Part shown: piece by piece, positions 36,478-49,219 of the stretch
How the letters are laid out: each line of letters starts with the position of its first letter
Position numbering within the stretch: position 1 is the stretch's first letter
NCBI GenBank assembly: GCA_025403435.1
Contig: CM046344.1
Coordinates: 18,953,652 to 19,017,651 of the forward strand
Reading direction: 5' to 3'
DNA from: Artocarpus heterophyllus
Lineage: Eukaryota; Streptophyta; Magnoliopsida; Rosales; Moraceae
DNA length: 64,000 bases
Notes under the pieces: model-generated
Databases searched by the model: none
What the model was told of the DNA's origin: nothing
Seen by the model: only the letters and a program-made list of their open reading frames with translations
Made by a program: the position numbers and the translations under genes

Positions 36478-38636
36478 TTCTCTCAAAAAAAATTGCTCAA
36501 AATAAAAATTAGGATGCGAGGCACTAAATTTGCCTATCTAGTTTCAAATGGGATAGAGTAAGGTAGAAATGGTAGAGAAAGAGTGCGAGAGAGACAAGAT
36601 GGGAAAGATATATTTGTTTACACATGTAATAAAGCTTTCAGTTTGTTTAGTGAAAGTAAATAAGGGGAGGAATTTAAAGTAAATTTTAATTTTAAAATTC
36701 GAAGAAATTTTTTTTTTCATAACTTTTAAGCGTGTAAAAATAAAAAAATAAATAAATAAATACAAGTGAGGTTTCTCATGAGTACCTACCCTATTTCTTT
36801 CTTTACCCCTTTCTTTACCTTTGCAATGTCAAGTTGCAGCTTGACCTGCCTACAAAAGTAAAGTTTAATGGAAATTTTTCTACTGCCGTGATCAAATGTT
36901 GGGTTGAAACTAATGAACTATAAGTCTCAACTTAATTAGAAGTGCCAGGGTGGGTTTCACATACTCTGCTTTCCCCGTATGTTCAAGGTCGTTTCTACAA
37001 TTGGCCCCAAAAAAAAAAAAAATCCAAATAAGAAAATAGAAGGCAATTTCTCTACTAAGAATCGAAAAAAAATACCCACCGATATGTATATGTTTTTCAG
37101 CCATTAAATCTATAGAAAAATGTGATTTCGGCCATATTTAACGGTTTCTAAACATATATAATCGGTGGGAGTTCCCATCGAAGAAGTTCTAAATCCTAAA
37201 TAAAAATAAAAATAAAAAATGAAGTAGTTCCTACTTACCTTTATTTGAAATCTTTGTTCTCTCACTGGGCCTCCCTTCCAACTATTTTGTCTTGAAAACT
37301 AAGGCACATTGTCGTTTCTGCTTCTGTGGCCACATAACATGATTTTCACTTAAGCAACAACTAGAATATGCGTAATCTAGTTAGGTCCATGGCCAGGATC
37401 TAGTGCCTCTAAATCATCCACGTTGCTTTCCATCCAAAGATGGAGATTTTGAGCCATCCAAAGTCCAAATTGGTAAGAAAAAAAACAAAAAAAACAAAAA
37501 ATCAACTTTTAAGCCAATCATAAGATAGTGTAAAACATAATTGAGCTAAAGACTTGTGGGTGCTTAACATCTAATCTTGGGAGATTACACATATGATAGT
37601 GAGAATAGACATAATTGAGACTATGATCGTTGCACAATTTTTGGTCATGGCCATGCGTTGGCAGAGAGCAACGTGCCACCAGGATCCCATGATATTATGC
37701 AAAGATGTCAAATATCTATCTACACCTTGAAAAAAAGAAAAAGAAAAAAGGAATTAACTTGTGTTTCTTTTGCATGATATTAAAGGTTTCAGTTCAGTTG
37801 AGATGTCGTTTTTCAGCTGCACGTAGGAAACTAAAAAAGTCATGGTCAAAACAAGCTCAAGTGTTGCTTGCTTGGGGCTGCATGAATTTGGTTGCATTAG
37901 GCGGAGACCTGAATGCTAGTCACTAACTTTTTATTAATTAATTTTATTTTATTTTATCTTTTTTCTTTCTTTGGGTCCTTTTCTAAGTTTTCCATGACCA
38001 TTTTTGTAAAGAAGTCCTCCAAATTTGTCCTTCTAGAGGCCAAACAACAACCACACGTTTGATTTGATATCCTAAATCACCCTCCTCACCCCCCTATTGC
38101 CACTTGGCCTTTGCTTTTTTACCATATTTACCAGGTATATTTACCTTAATGTAATATTAAAAAAGGTTATTTATCTTCTAATCATTTGTTTTAGATATAT
38201 TAAAACACCATATTTTTAGTCTTCAATTTCATCAAATGTATATTTTATATTAAATTTAGTATACAAATTTATACCTCTGTCTAGCCAACCTTCAATTTCA
38301 ACCAAATAAAATTTCCAAAACATACTCAAATTGAAAAAAAAAAAAAAAAACTTTAGATTTCACTTATAAAATGTCTAAAATACTTTGAAAAATGTTTTTT
38401 AAGTGTTTTTGTTGTCTTCTAATTCTTAAAAGGTTTAGTTTTTCTCTATTACTCAATAATAATTTTGTTATTTTAAATATCAAAATCAATTATTGATCGA
38501 AATAAAATGCAAATTTATGTATACATCTAATTTGAAAGCAAATATTTGAAAAGATCAAAAACAAAAAAAATATATAATTTTTAAATAAACTAAAACAAAC
38601 GTTATAAAAAGATAAATATCTCTTAAAGGCCGACAA

Positions 38637-38667
<31 letters not shown>

Positions 38668-40041
38668 TATGTATGTATGTAACAACATGACAACGGGTAA
38701 CAAAACAACTCATGATACTTGTGGAAAAACTCATGGCAAATAAACAAGGGATAATGGTACTAGTTTTTGCGTAAGTAAGGCAACGGGCCATGTATAAGCC
38801 AAACGTTACATTGTGAGGTTAGCATATTCTATACTTAAGATGGAAGTGAATTAGAAATAACTTAGAGATTACAAATAAACTACTGTTTTCTCAGAAAATA
38901 AACTACTTTGGTTTTGGTACGTACCGAATTAACGAAACACGTTACTTATGGAAGTGGATTAGTCTCAATCACAAACGCCAAGTGTTTGACAAAATTAAAC
39001 AATCTAAATTCACAAGTAATTTAATTATAACGTCTTCTAACTTAGTTATAGCCTCTTGGTACTACATTTTGTAATTCCAACCTAAATTATTGTTGTATTT
39101 TCTCACAAAATTTAAACTAAAGATTAGTTAGAACTATAAAGAGTATAAAGAGTGTATTTGGCAACATAGTTAGAATCAAAACTTAGAACGAATTTACTGT
39201 AACATGTAAAAGCTTTATACAGTAGCACTTTTTTGCTTTTTATTATAACTGTTGAGAACTTTATATTATTTTTTAGTTAGAACCAATTGATTTTTACTGT
39301 AAACCAAACACCCATAAGTTATAATGTCTTCTAAATTAGTTAGAGCCTGTTTGAGAATGCAATTGATAATACATTTTGTGATTCCAACTAAAATTATTGC
39401 AATATTTTTTCCTATAAAATTTGAACTAAAAATTTGTTAGAACTATAAAGAATATGTTTGACAATACAGTTAAAATCAAAAGTTAGAATAAATTTACTAT
39501 AACATATAAGAGTTTTATACTATAACAGTTAAAACAATATAGTTGAAACGATTTTACGAAAGAAAGCCAGAATGTAATTCCATCCTAAATGGACTATTAA
39601 CCATTCATAATAGTAAACTCATGCATACAGAGCCAAGCTAGATTCTTTTTTTTATTATTTGTTAAGCAATAAGAGCCAAGCTAGATTAAACAGCGACAAA
39701 TCTCACAAATAAAATTCCTTGAATTCAAATCAGAGTCTCAAAAATAACTATACTACAACAATCTGCAAATGACTATTGGCAATTATCCGAGAGCATTAAA
39801 AGCACAAGTTATTGTTAATATATATACATATGGAACAAGAAAAACAAAGGAATTCATCGGTCTATATAACAAACCTCCTTAAAAAAAAAAAAAAAGTATA
39901 TAACAAACCACAACAAAACTTAGAAAAGTATAAACATATCATTAAAAACCTCCTCACCTAAATAAAATATAAAATTTCAAAGTAAAATTCTACTCAATTT
40001 CATTAAAAAAGAAATGGCGGTAAATTAGGTAAAAGCTAAGA
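36478..40041. other. Intergenic, gene-free
   Basis: AT-rich sequence without a recognisable gene. An (AT)n microsatellite is at 38638-38668. Two adjacent family A MITE copies are at 39151-39315 and 39341-39545. The small frame 37705-37926 has no known domain. The part next to 40041 should contain the 3' UTR of the SMR gene. Confidence 0.45.
39151..39545. mobile_element. Two adjacent family A MITE copies
   Basis: 39151-39315 has ends GTGTATTTGGCAACATAGTT and AAACCAAACACCCATAAG in inverted orientation with TATACAGTAGCA in the centre. 39341-39545 repeats much of this (GTTTGACAATACAGTTAAAA, TTTTATACTATAACAG) in a more broken form. They look like two insertions or one insertion followed by duplication. 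Confidence 0.45.
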
Positions 40042-40269
40042 TTAAGCACAGGTCCGGCGTCTAGAAGAAGGCATTACAAAGAGAGAGTCGAGATCCGGCG
40101 GCTGAAAATAGCCGTTCTTCGGAGGCGTCCTCTTCGCTACGACGACCGCCTTCTTCCTCGGCGGCGGCGGACACACGCACGCCTCCGGAATCCGGCATTC
40201 CCTCCTCTTTGGCGTCGTGCAGCCCTCCGAATCCACCACCATCATCATCTCGCCGTACACCACCTCCAT
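40042..40269 (-). CDS. SMR: SIAMESE-related (SMR) cyclin-dependent kinase inhibitor
   Basis: Plant-specific small protein that binds CDK-cyclin complexes and promotes exit from mitosis or endoreduplication. A single uninterrupted exon encodes 75 residues from ATG at 40269 to TAA. Family signatures are clear: [12 protein letters not shown] (19-30), the CPPPPRKK block (33-40), and the C-terminal [16 protein letters not shown] (49-64) corresponding to the motif shared with SIM/SMR proteins and ending in a basic tail RRRTCA. Single-exon structure, small size and higher GC content than the surroundings are normal for this family. The frame could start one codon earlier at a TTG, but the ATG is the natural start. 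The SMR subgroup (closest in look to the SMR4-like branch) cannot be fixed without alignment. Confidence 0.88.
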   Translation of the reverse strand: MEVVYGEMMMVVDSEGCTTPKRRECRIPEACVCPPPPRKKAVVVAKRTPPKNGYFQPPDLDSLFVMPSSRRRTCA

Positions 40270-40334
40270 CAATCAATCTCCACCGTCCGATCACAAAACC
40301 ACCAAAAGGAGCTCAATAGCAACCGAAGCTCGGA

Positions 40335-40659
40335 ATTTATAAAAGCTACCTATATATATATATTAAAATCTATTGCGTGATTTTATCTTGTTTTTCAAAT
40401 TTTCAAAAATTTGAAAATGCGTTCCAAAATAGGATTAGAGTTGGGTGGGACCTGGCTTATATATCCGGGTCGGGTCTTGCCCGCTTGGTTACAGCTAAGC
40501 ATGAGCGGGCAAGGATGACGTGGTAGATTCTGGATGGTTGGAATCGATACACTTTGGTCCACGTGTCCCATTTTCGACGCGTTTTTCCTATTTTTTTATT
40601 GGATTCTTCGAAAATGGCGGCGCCAACTTGATTCTTTGAGTCGGTGTTTGCGCGGGAAA
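40335..40659 (-). promoter_or_regulatory. SMR promoter: TATA box and possible E2F site
   Basis: On the minus strand a TATA box TATAAAT lies at 40341-40335, about 70 bases before the ATG. Further upstream the plus-strand word GCGGGAAA (40652-40659; TTTCCCGC on the minus strand) fits the E2F consensus. E2F control of cell-cycle inhibitors is plausible but the distance is nearly 400 bases, so this is a suggestion only. Confidence 0.35.
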
Positions 40660-41266
40660 CGAATTTTGTTTGAATCGCACAATATCTCTCTTTTTTTTTT
40701 TTTAATTATGCGGTCGAAATCGAATATTTAGCTCAAAAAAATTTAAGGTCCGAATCGGAACGTTTGATTCGAATATGGTGTTATTTTTATGATTTGGGGC
40801 CCACATGCGATCGGGTTGTGGATCTGACGGCAGAGGAATTGGTCGGTGACGGAGAGTAAATAAAAACAAATAATTGAATTGTTTTGTAATTCTAATTTCC
40901 AAGGATGAGTTTTGAGTTCTTTATATCAGCCATGGGAGCTGGAGAAGGGACGATAATGCTTTCAAGCTTGCCGATCAAGGGTACCACCTTTTCATTTGTT
41001 TTAAGTTTACTGCTACGTGGGATCGGCTTCGACGTATCCATAAACTTCATGGGTTGATAAAAGGGTTAATGAGACAGCTTGTCTAATTACATTTGTACAA
41101 TTTAGATATGGTTTCAGTTTGTTAATGTACTACATGTGTCATGAATGATATTATTAAGATAATTACTACGTAATTGTGTAGTATAAACTGTGATATTATT
41201 ATCATTTCATTTGGCAAATAGGTTTGAATCACTAATAATGGGATAAATTATACTAACACATATTAT

Positions 41267-41771
41267 TAGGGGTGAACAACGGGCGGGTAGGCGGTTTTTG
41301 GGCGGGTGCGGGGCGGTTTTTTTAAGTGGCGGGTTGGCGATTAACCAACCCACAAACCGCCCATGGAGTGGCGGGCGGTTTCGGTTTGGGGGCGGGCGGG
41401 TGCGGGCGGTGCGGGCGGGTTGGGTCTACACTAATATACAATATAATTTTTTGAGCTCTTTTTTATTAAAAAAAAGTGAAGAAAATTTGTAGAAATTATA
41501 AGACGATAATGTATGAAGCATTCTCAACAACAACCAAGTTTGACGCCTAAAGACAATAACCATATTCAGAACAAATTAAGAAACATAATCATTCATTGCA
41601 ACAAGAAACATCAACTATATATGAAGTGATGAACAAAGTCAAGAATTCTTGTTCTTCCATAAAACCTGTTCATTGGGTTCAAAAATAACAGGATACTACA
41701 GATGAAATGATGAACAAAGTCAAATGTTCTTTTTCTTTTTAAAGAATGAGGAGTGGGAGAGGTTTAGATTA

Positions 41772-41802
<31 letters not shown>

Positions 41803-41972
41803 ATTAGACGGGCGGGTTCGGGTTGAACCCGCCCCCTAAAATTTAAAACCGTACCCGCCCGCCAACATATGTAGGCGGGCGGGTTGAACCCGTCAATGGG
41901 CGGGTTGAACCCGCATAGTCTTTTTTTTGGGCGGGCGGGCGGCGGTTGCGGGGCGGTTTTTGTTCACCCCTA
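41267..41972. mobile_element. hAT-type non-autonomous element, 706 bp
   Basis: Perfect terminal inverted repeat TAGGGGTGAACAA at 41267 and its reverse complement ending at 41972, flanked by an exact 8-bp duplication CATATTAT (41259-41266 and 41973-41980), the hallmark of hAT insertion. Next to both ends are GGCGGG-rich arms, largely inverted with respect to each other, which explain the long GC-rich frame at 41298-41492. The centre (41420-41800) is AT-rich. No transposase. The intact duplication points to a fairly recent insertion. Confidence 0.88.
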
Positions 41973-41980
41973 CATATTAT

Positions 41981-43681
41981 GTTTTGCCTAATGATGGAAA
42001 CATTCTTAGACTAAAACTATTCACGTGACACCCTTGATTGTTCAACAAAATCACAAAAAGACCTTCTCTGTTAGCTGACTATGAGAATTGACCATTAATT
42101 TTATTAAAAATACTAAAAATACCCTCATCTATAAACAAAGCGTTTTTAGTTATTTATACTAATGAAAATCGCGATTTTGTCATTCTTTGATATTAAAAAA
42201 GATTTTAAATAATTTGTATGTACTTTAACTATAAATTTCACTAGAATGAAAGATAAAAATGTTTTTTGTTCTTTTCTTTTCTATTTTTCTCCAAAGACAA
42301 CAATTATGAACAAAAAATATAAAATACAAAGATAAAAATTATATAGTCTAACAAAACTCCATGATTAATTCTTCAAACATATAACATCCAATCTACATTT
42401 TCAATTCTAAAAAGTTGGTCGTCAAAAAATAATCACAACCACCCAAACTAATCAAAATCACACATCAATCTCAACAAAACTAAAACAAATTAACAAAGCC
42501 AAAACTAACTAATTCAAACAAAATCCATAATTCAATTAAAAAAGTTTTATTTTTTGTTGTTAAATATATAAAATAATTATTATAAAAAATAATACCTTTC
42601 AAAAAAATAATTAAAAATTACTTTTTTTTTTCTCAATCTCCCTCTTCTCTCCCTCCTCCTATTTCCCCTCTCTCAATGCAAGTAAACAAAATTTTAGAGG
42701 AAAAAAAAAACATATCCCCTCCTTCCCTAGCAGCCTGACCCTCGTTCTCCGACGACCCCCATGTCATCGCTATCACCCTCCCCACGTCTCCATCTCCCCC
42801 TCCCTCCCCACGGCTAACACCCCTTCCCCAGCCCTGTTCAACACCACGCCTACTAGCCCCACGAAGTCTAGCTCATCACCCTAGCCAATCCACTCAAGAC
42901 ACATCCCCCGTGACCCACGGCTTTTGCCGTAGCCCCCATTGCCCCTCCTCTTGTCGCCCCTCACCTCTTGTCCTCTACCATTTGCCTCACCCCTCTTGCC
43001 CACCAAGATCGAGAGAGAGTGAGAGGTGAAATTGAGAGAGAAAGAGAGGGAGAGGGAGAGAAAAGAAGAAAAGAAGAGATAACAAGGGGTCATCGGCGCG
43101 GGAGGCAGGCTGAAGGCTAGGGTGGGCTATGGGGGAAGGAGTCCTGCCTGGGTTTTTTTCTTTTTTGGCTGATTTTGCTTTTTTAGTAAATATCAAATAA
43201 ATGGCTGTGATTTGGTGTTTTTAAATCAATGGTTGAGATTTAAAGGGTTATTTTTTTCATTGGATATGAAAAAGATAACAAAGTTATGTTAGTGTGATTA
43301 GTTTTGATGCAAAAGGTGTCACTATAATACATGGGGGTGTCTCTGTAATTTACCCATTTTAGTGTAAAGCTCTCAGTAGTTACAGTGTAAAGCAAAAGAT
43401 AACTACAGTGTAAAGTTTTCACATACTGTAGTTTTTTAATTAAAATTTTCAGTTTAAACAGATTTGTCGAATACCTTATATGGTAATTACCATTTCATTA
43501 TGGTTATTTTTAAAATATTTTTGAAAATTGTGTTGAATTTCAATTTCACCACAATTACTTGGTCATATGGTGCAATTTTTTCATTGATATAACACAAAAT
43601 CATTACATGGCCTCTAATCATGGCAAACGCATAGAGGCCTAGAATTTTCCTAAAATGGGATGGCCATTTTACCCATGGACT

Positions 43682-43733
<52 letters not shown>

Positions 43734-44930
43734 TATTTTGAGAAATTGTAATAAATAAGTCAATTTTGAAAATAGTTGAACGTAAAATAACGTATTTAGA
43801 AACATAAATAAATAAAAAGGTTAATTAGAAATTAATTTTACTTTTTTACTCAATGAATTAGCATACATCTCTATCAACCCTCCTCTCCTTTGGCCCTTTT
43901 CTCTGCCCAGATGTAGGACTGATTGTCATCGCTGATGATGGGAGAAAATAGAGTAAAAGAAGAAGATGAGAAGAAAAGAAAATGGAGCTAAGGCTTTTTG
44001 GTAGAGGGGAAATTGAGTGGGAGTATTTTTGGAGGTTAAAATGAATTTAAGTTCAAATTTTCTGCTAAATATAATAATTACTTAAGTTTTTAAAACTTTT
44101 GGCCTATTATTTTTTATTCAACTTTTTACCCCTCAACTCATCCTACCCTTAGTAATTAGGCTAGTACCAGTTTGCATACATAACTGTCTTGTTGGCTCCT
44201 TAACTCAATTATTTTAGATTCTGCACATTAGTATTGAATTTTGATCTTCTTAAGTTGACATGAATGAGAATGAATGATAACAAAAATCTTATAGCATTTA
44301 TAAATTAGTTTCATAAATGCTCCCTTATTTATGTAACTTTAAAAGGCTTCATTTACACCCTGAACAATACAAAATTTTTCAAAGCACCCCTAGCTTATGA
44401 CACTACATTTAATTGTAAATGCTCGATTTTTTTAAGGGATATAAATTCTCGATTTTAATTCAACTCACCCCTAAACTATACAGACTGCTCCAATTTTTAG
44501 CGAAAAAAACGTGTTGAGGACTCGTACAAATAAAAAAAAAATCAAATTTTAAGTCAAATGAAAAATTAATGATTAAATAATTTGTTGATTTAACAAATTT
44601 GATAAATCATTATATTTGAAAATTTTCTGTTAAATAATTGAGTGGCATGCAAAATTTTGATTCACTTCAGCAGAACATATCATATCATTAGGTGTGCTCT
44701 ATAGAATGGTTTGTCTGTTGTCACATAAATCCGACCCTATAATTTGTTTCTCTTGCTCTTTACATGAATGAAAAGTATGGCATATATATAGTAGTCTTAA
44801 ATCTGTCACCGGATGTGATCTGGCGCTAAGATAGAGTCATGAGTTGGCACACTTTTTGACAGACATGGAGTAGTTATTGGGTCAGGCACTGTTGGGTAGA
44901 GATTGATAGGGTTGAGAGCAAAATTGTAGG
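41981..44930. other. Gene-free, low-complexity and repeat-rich
   Basis: Contains a C/T-rich and then GA-rich island at 42640-43140, the partial family A MITE at 43360-43475 and a long (AT)n run at 43687-43721. The islands give open frames (42881-43093, 42987-43196 minus) made of low-complexity residues. No gene is recognised. Confidence 0.45.
43687..43721. repeat. (AT)n microsatellite
   Basis: An uninterrupted run of about 17 TA units followed by (TATG)n. Likely polymorphic between individuals. Confidence 0.9.
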
Positions 44931-44960
44931 CAATATTAAATTATAGATGAGAGGTAAAAA

Positions 44961-46984
44961 TATAACCTTACTTGAATAAAGAAGCAAAAAAAAGAATAAA
45001 ATATATTTTTAATCTCGTAATTGATAAGGTATATAAAGCACAGAATCAGCGAACGGAAGCACAACAATATATAACTTTATTTTATTAAATCGATAACTGT
45101 TCGGTCGTGAGAAATACAATTCGATATAACCTTAAGTATGAGGTTGTTTAAGTAATAAAACTCAATAAATCCAAGATCAAACCCATAGGAAAAGAATATT
45201 GCTAAGGTCCAGTATATTGTTATATTAATTAATTAATTATTGTAAAGCTTAAAAAATGAGGATTAAGGTTAATTATTTACAAAATATTTACAATATTTAC
45301 ACATTTTTACATCATTTTTAATTTTATGATTTTAGAATTCTAACAACAAGAAATGCGGCTTAAATTGAAATAGAACTTCAATAACAAGTGCAATTAATTC
45401 AAAATTTTAACAAAAATAACAATACTAGTAACAACTAATTAAAAGAGGTACAACAGTAATTATAACAATGCTAAGGTTCAAAGGTTTCATTTTGGCAATT
45501 AACTTAAACAAATTTTAGTTTTTTCTATTTATTTATTAACTAATTTAAGAATATATTATGTCATTTGATGTCGACAATAAATTAAGCATTACCAAAAATT
45601 TACTGTACCATTTTATGTCTATAATACAGCAAAAACTCAACTTAATAAATGAGCAGAATTTCAGCATTACTTGGCTAAAACAACAACCAAAATAATACGT
45701 TAGGCATTTACCAAGTCATTCTCTGTTTATGGCTAATCAACGTTCTCCCAAGGATTATTGTGCCAATCTATGTCATCAAAAAATCAAAACCAGAATTTTG
45801 GTAGAGTTTTAGCTAAGAAAATATTAAAATCCTAAGTTTTCTAAGAAGATAATTTTGCATTATAACTGCTTTGAAAACTAAGAAAAACTAAAAATATTTA
45901 AAGTAATTTTACAAGAATTTTTCCCTGTCACCTCATCTAAAAAGGAAAATTAAAAAGACATATTTAAAATAAAATATAACCTTACTTGAATAAAGAAGCA
46001 AAAAAAGAAATAAAATATATTTTTACTCTTGTAATTGATAAGGTACGTAAAGCACAAGAATCAGTGAACGGAAGCACAACAATATATAACTTTATTTTAT
46101 TAAATTGGTAACTGTTCGATCATGAGAAATACAATTCGATATAACCTTAAGTATGAGGTTGTCCAAGTAATAAAACTCGATAAATCCAAATCAAACCCAT
46201 AGGAAAAGAATATTGCTAAGGTCCAGTATATTGTTATATTAATTAATTATTTGTTGTAAAGCTTAAAAAATGAGGATTAAGGTTAATTATTTACAAAATA
46301 TTTACAATATTTACACATTTTTACATCATTTTTAATTTTATGATTTTGTGATTTTAGAATTCTAACAACAAGAAATGCAGCTTAAATTGAAATAGAACTT
46401 CAACAACAAGTGCGATTAATTCAAAATTTTAATAAAAATAACAAAATTAGTAACAACTAATTAAAAGAGGTATAACAGTAGTTATAGCAATGCTAAGGTT
46501 CAAAGGTTCCCTTTTGGCAATTAACTTAAACAAATTGTAGTTTTTTCTATTTTTTATTAACTAATTTAAGAATATATTATGTCATCCTATATTGACAATA
46601 AATTAAACATTACCAAACATTTATTGTACCATTCTATGTTTATAATACAGCAAAAACTCAACCTAATAAACGAGTAGAATATCAGCATTACTTGGCTAAA
46701 ATAACAACCAAAATAATACATTAAGTATTTACCAAGTCATTCTCTATTTATGGCTAATCAAGGTCCTCCCAAGGATTATTTGTGCCAATCTATGTCATCG
46801 AAAAATCAAAACTAAAATTTTGGTAGAGTTCTAGTTAAGAAAATATTAAAATCTTAAGTTTTCGAAGAAAATAATTTTACATTATAACTACTTAGGAAAC
46901 TAAAAATATTTAAAATAATTTTGCAAGAATTTTTCTCTATCACCTCAGCTAAAAAGAAAAATTAAAAAGACATATTTAAAATAA
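44961..46984. repeat. Tandem duplication, unit about 1,014 bp
   Basis: 44961-45974 and 45975-46984 are two direct copies: both start TATAACCTTACTTGAATAAA and both end AAAAAGACATATTTAAAATA. Identity by eye is around 93 percent with small indels. The unit is non-coding and AT-rich, with a passage AATTCGATATAACCTTAAGT and CCATAGGAAAAGAATATTGC. I do not recognise it; it is probably part of a retroelement LTR or leader. Confidence 0.85.
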
Positions 46985-48404
46985 ACATACTAAAAATATT
47001 ATTGAGCATAATTTTTACAGTATAAACTGGGAAATATTTACAAAAACTTAAACTAAAAAGTAAGCATTAAGAACTAAAAACTAAAAACTATTTAAAAATT
47101 TTAAAAGTAATTTTTTAATTTGAGAAGGGGTGAGGAAACATGGACAAACCCTACCTCCTCCATCTACAAGCAAGATTTTGAATTTAATAATTTTTTGGCT
47201 ATTTTCTTTGACTTCTACGTTCTCCAATTTGCCAAATTGCCTTTTTTTTAATCAATTTTCCCTTTGTTTCTTCTTCGAATCAGGTCCTTAAGAACACAGG
47301 TTTTTGCTTGGGCTTTATTGCTTTGCAACGGCTGGATGGATGTATGATGTATGCGACACAAACTGGGCCTTCGATTATGCATACTCAGACTGAAAGAACA
47401 ACCACGATAAAGTGAAGCTGGGTAGGTTCAGATCGAGCTAATGCTAACTGTTCAATTGGTCTAAGTAAGTGGATCGCATCCCTTAGAGGACGCGTAGATG
47501 TAGATCTAACCACACTAGATTTGTCACCATATGGGCCCATCGTGTCTGCCAGCTGTAGCAAGAAGGTGACATGTGGCACTAAATCGGACGGTTCTGGAGC
47601 TTTTGGCGGCGCGATCCAACTATAAAGAGGCTGCCATGTGTCCCGGCTTTTATAAACTGAACTTTTTTATTTTTTAAACATTTGTTGTTCAATTTTGCTC
47701 GTTTTTGTACTGTTTTGCTTCGTTTTATCACTATATTTCAAATCTAAGGATAGAAAATTAAACACAATTAATTATTTTACAAACGTAATATTTACAGTAA
47801 TATTAAAAATTTTTACATTAAAACACATACAAATACACTAAAAATAATTACAAACTTTTAAAATTCTAAGCTCTTTCAGTTTGATACTCAGAAATATTAT
47901 TAGAAATTATGAAAAATATTATAAAATATATTTACAAACTTAAAACACACTATAAAATGCTTTAAAACTCAAAATAAAATTACCACTCATTATTTTTACA
48001 GTTTTAATTATTTTTCAAACTAAACTAATATTTTACATATGAAAATGATTCTAAGAAATATCAAAAATATTATCAAACATAAAAAATATTAAAAACTTGA
48101 TTTTAAACATAGTTTTACACTAATATACTAAAATACTATTTAACACATGTTTGTTTTAATTAAAGATTTTAACAAGAAATATTAATGCAAAATGATTGAT
48201 TTTAGCTTTAAGAAATGTGCATTTTCTAGAAATGTACATTTTCTAAGTCTCGTCACTAACCATTGTATATTTACTTGAGAATGATCTTGAAAAAAGTAAT
48301 TAAGAAATAGTAAATATAAACTTTTTAAGTTGTCTAACAAAACAAAGAAACCAGAAGCTGCTTCATCTCTTTAAATTGTATTTTCAACTCATGAGTCTTG
48401 TCCT
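46985..48404. other. Gene-free region with GC-richer patch
   Basis: 47280-47660 has balanced base composition (an 'open frame' on the minus strand at 47385-47579) unlike the AT-rich flanks. It resembles no gene I know. The remainder is AT-rich. Confidence 0.35.
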
Positions 48405-49219
48405 TCTTAGACTCAATGCTCTAATATTATTGTTTTAAGGCTTTTGATCAATAAAGAATTTATTATTTATGTCATATATAAAAAAATTTCCTCTTTATCT
48501 TCATATATGTTGAATGTATGAAAAGTAAACAAAGGTTTGAGATTATCGTTCTAAACCTTTAAGATGGTACATATGATCGATAAATTATGCAGAAGACATG
48601 AATTTAAAAGTGATAGTCTAAATATAAAAAGTCTGAAATCAAGGGAATAAAGTTAGTCACTTTATTCATGTTAAGGTTATTATGTTGTCTACATCCCAAA
48701 CAGAAGATGACTTGTCTTAATCATCAAATTGGGACCTCGCGAGTAGAAACATTAGTATTTGTCATTCCTGACGATATATTGGATCGGGATTAAAGATAAA
48801 TTGATTTGGTTAATGACTCTGTTTAAATAAATAAATTCTTTAGACAATCATATGTGTTATATCTTAATCATGAAATGATTAATGAGTCTATATTCCTAAC
48901 TTGTGTCTTTTGATGTACCAAAGGGTGACATCCTTAATTAAATAGAGGTATGCATACTAATAAATTGGAGACATAACTCTTAAATGACATGTATTAGTTA
49001 TTCATAGATATGGAATCCATAGCTCTTTGTAGAGTTAATAGTATTCTCTTATAGACATTATCATGTAAATAGAAAATTAGAGTGCTTAACCATTTGGATA
49101 CATTTGTGTAACCAAATGATATATTATTTGTATTAGTTATGAATAGTAAGTATTCCAATGCTGAGATAATGAAACATAAGATAAATGAAATCGGTAAGTA
49201 AAACGAAATTTATCCTTAA
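48405..49219 (+). mobile_element. Old copia-type LTR, 5' part, split by later insertion
   Basis: Matches the 5' half of the solo LTR at 49667-51701, for example TATCAATAAAGAATTTATT-like, TTGAATGTATGAAAAGTAAAC, GGAATCCATAGCTC and AACCATTTGGATACAT words, but with many differences. The match stops at 49219, where a TGTAACACCC element begins. The 3' part of the same LTR seems to resume at 52880. Confidence 0.65.

Noticed and set aside
38490..38791. Two hydrophobic frames on the minus strand
   Set aside because: They run through an (AT)n microsatellite and AT-rich DNA; composition alone explains the hydrophobic residues.
41298..41492. Gly/Arg-rich frame resembling RNA-binding proteins
   Set aside because: It comes from the GGCGGG arm of the hAT-type element at 41267-41972.
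42881..43196. Minus-strand frames in the 43-kb island
   Set aside because: Low-complexity C/T and GA tracts; no recognisable protein.
41240..43352. Larger Mutator-like element with GGGATAAATTA and TAATTTACCC ends enclosing the hAT insertion
   Set aside because: Beyond the first dozen bases the ends are only weakly inverted and no 9-bp duplication was found.
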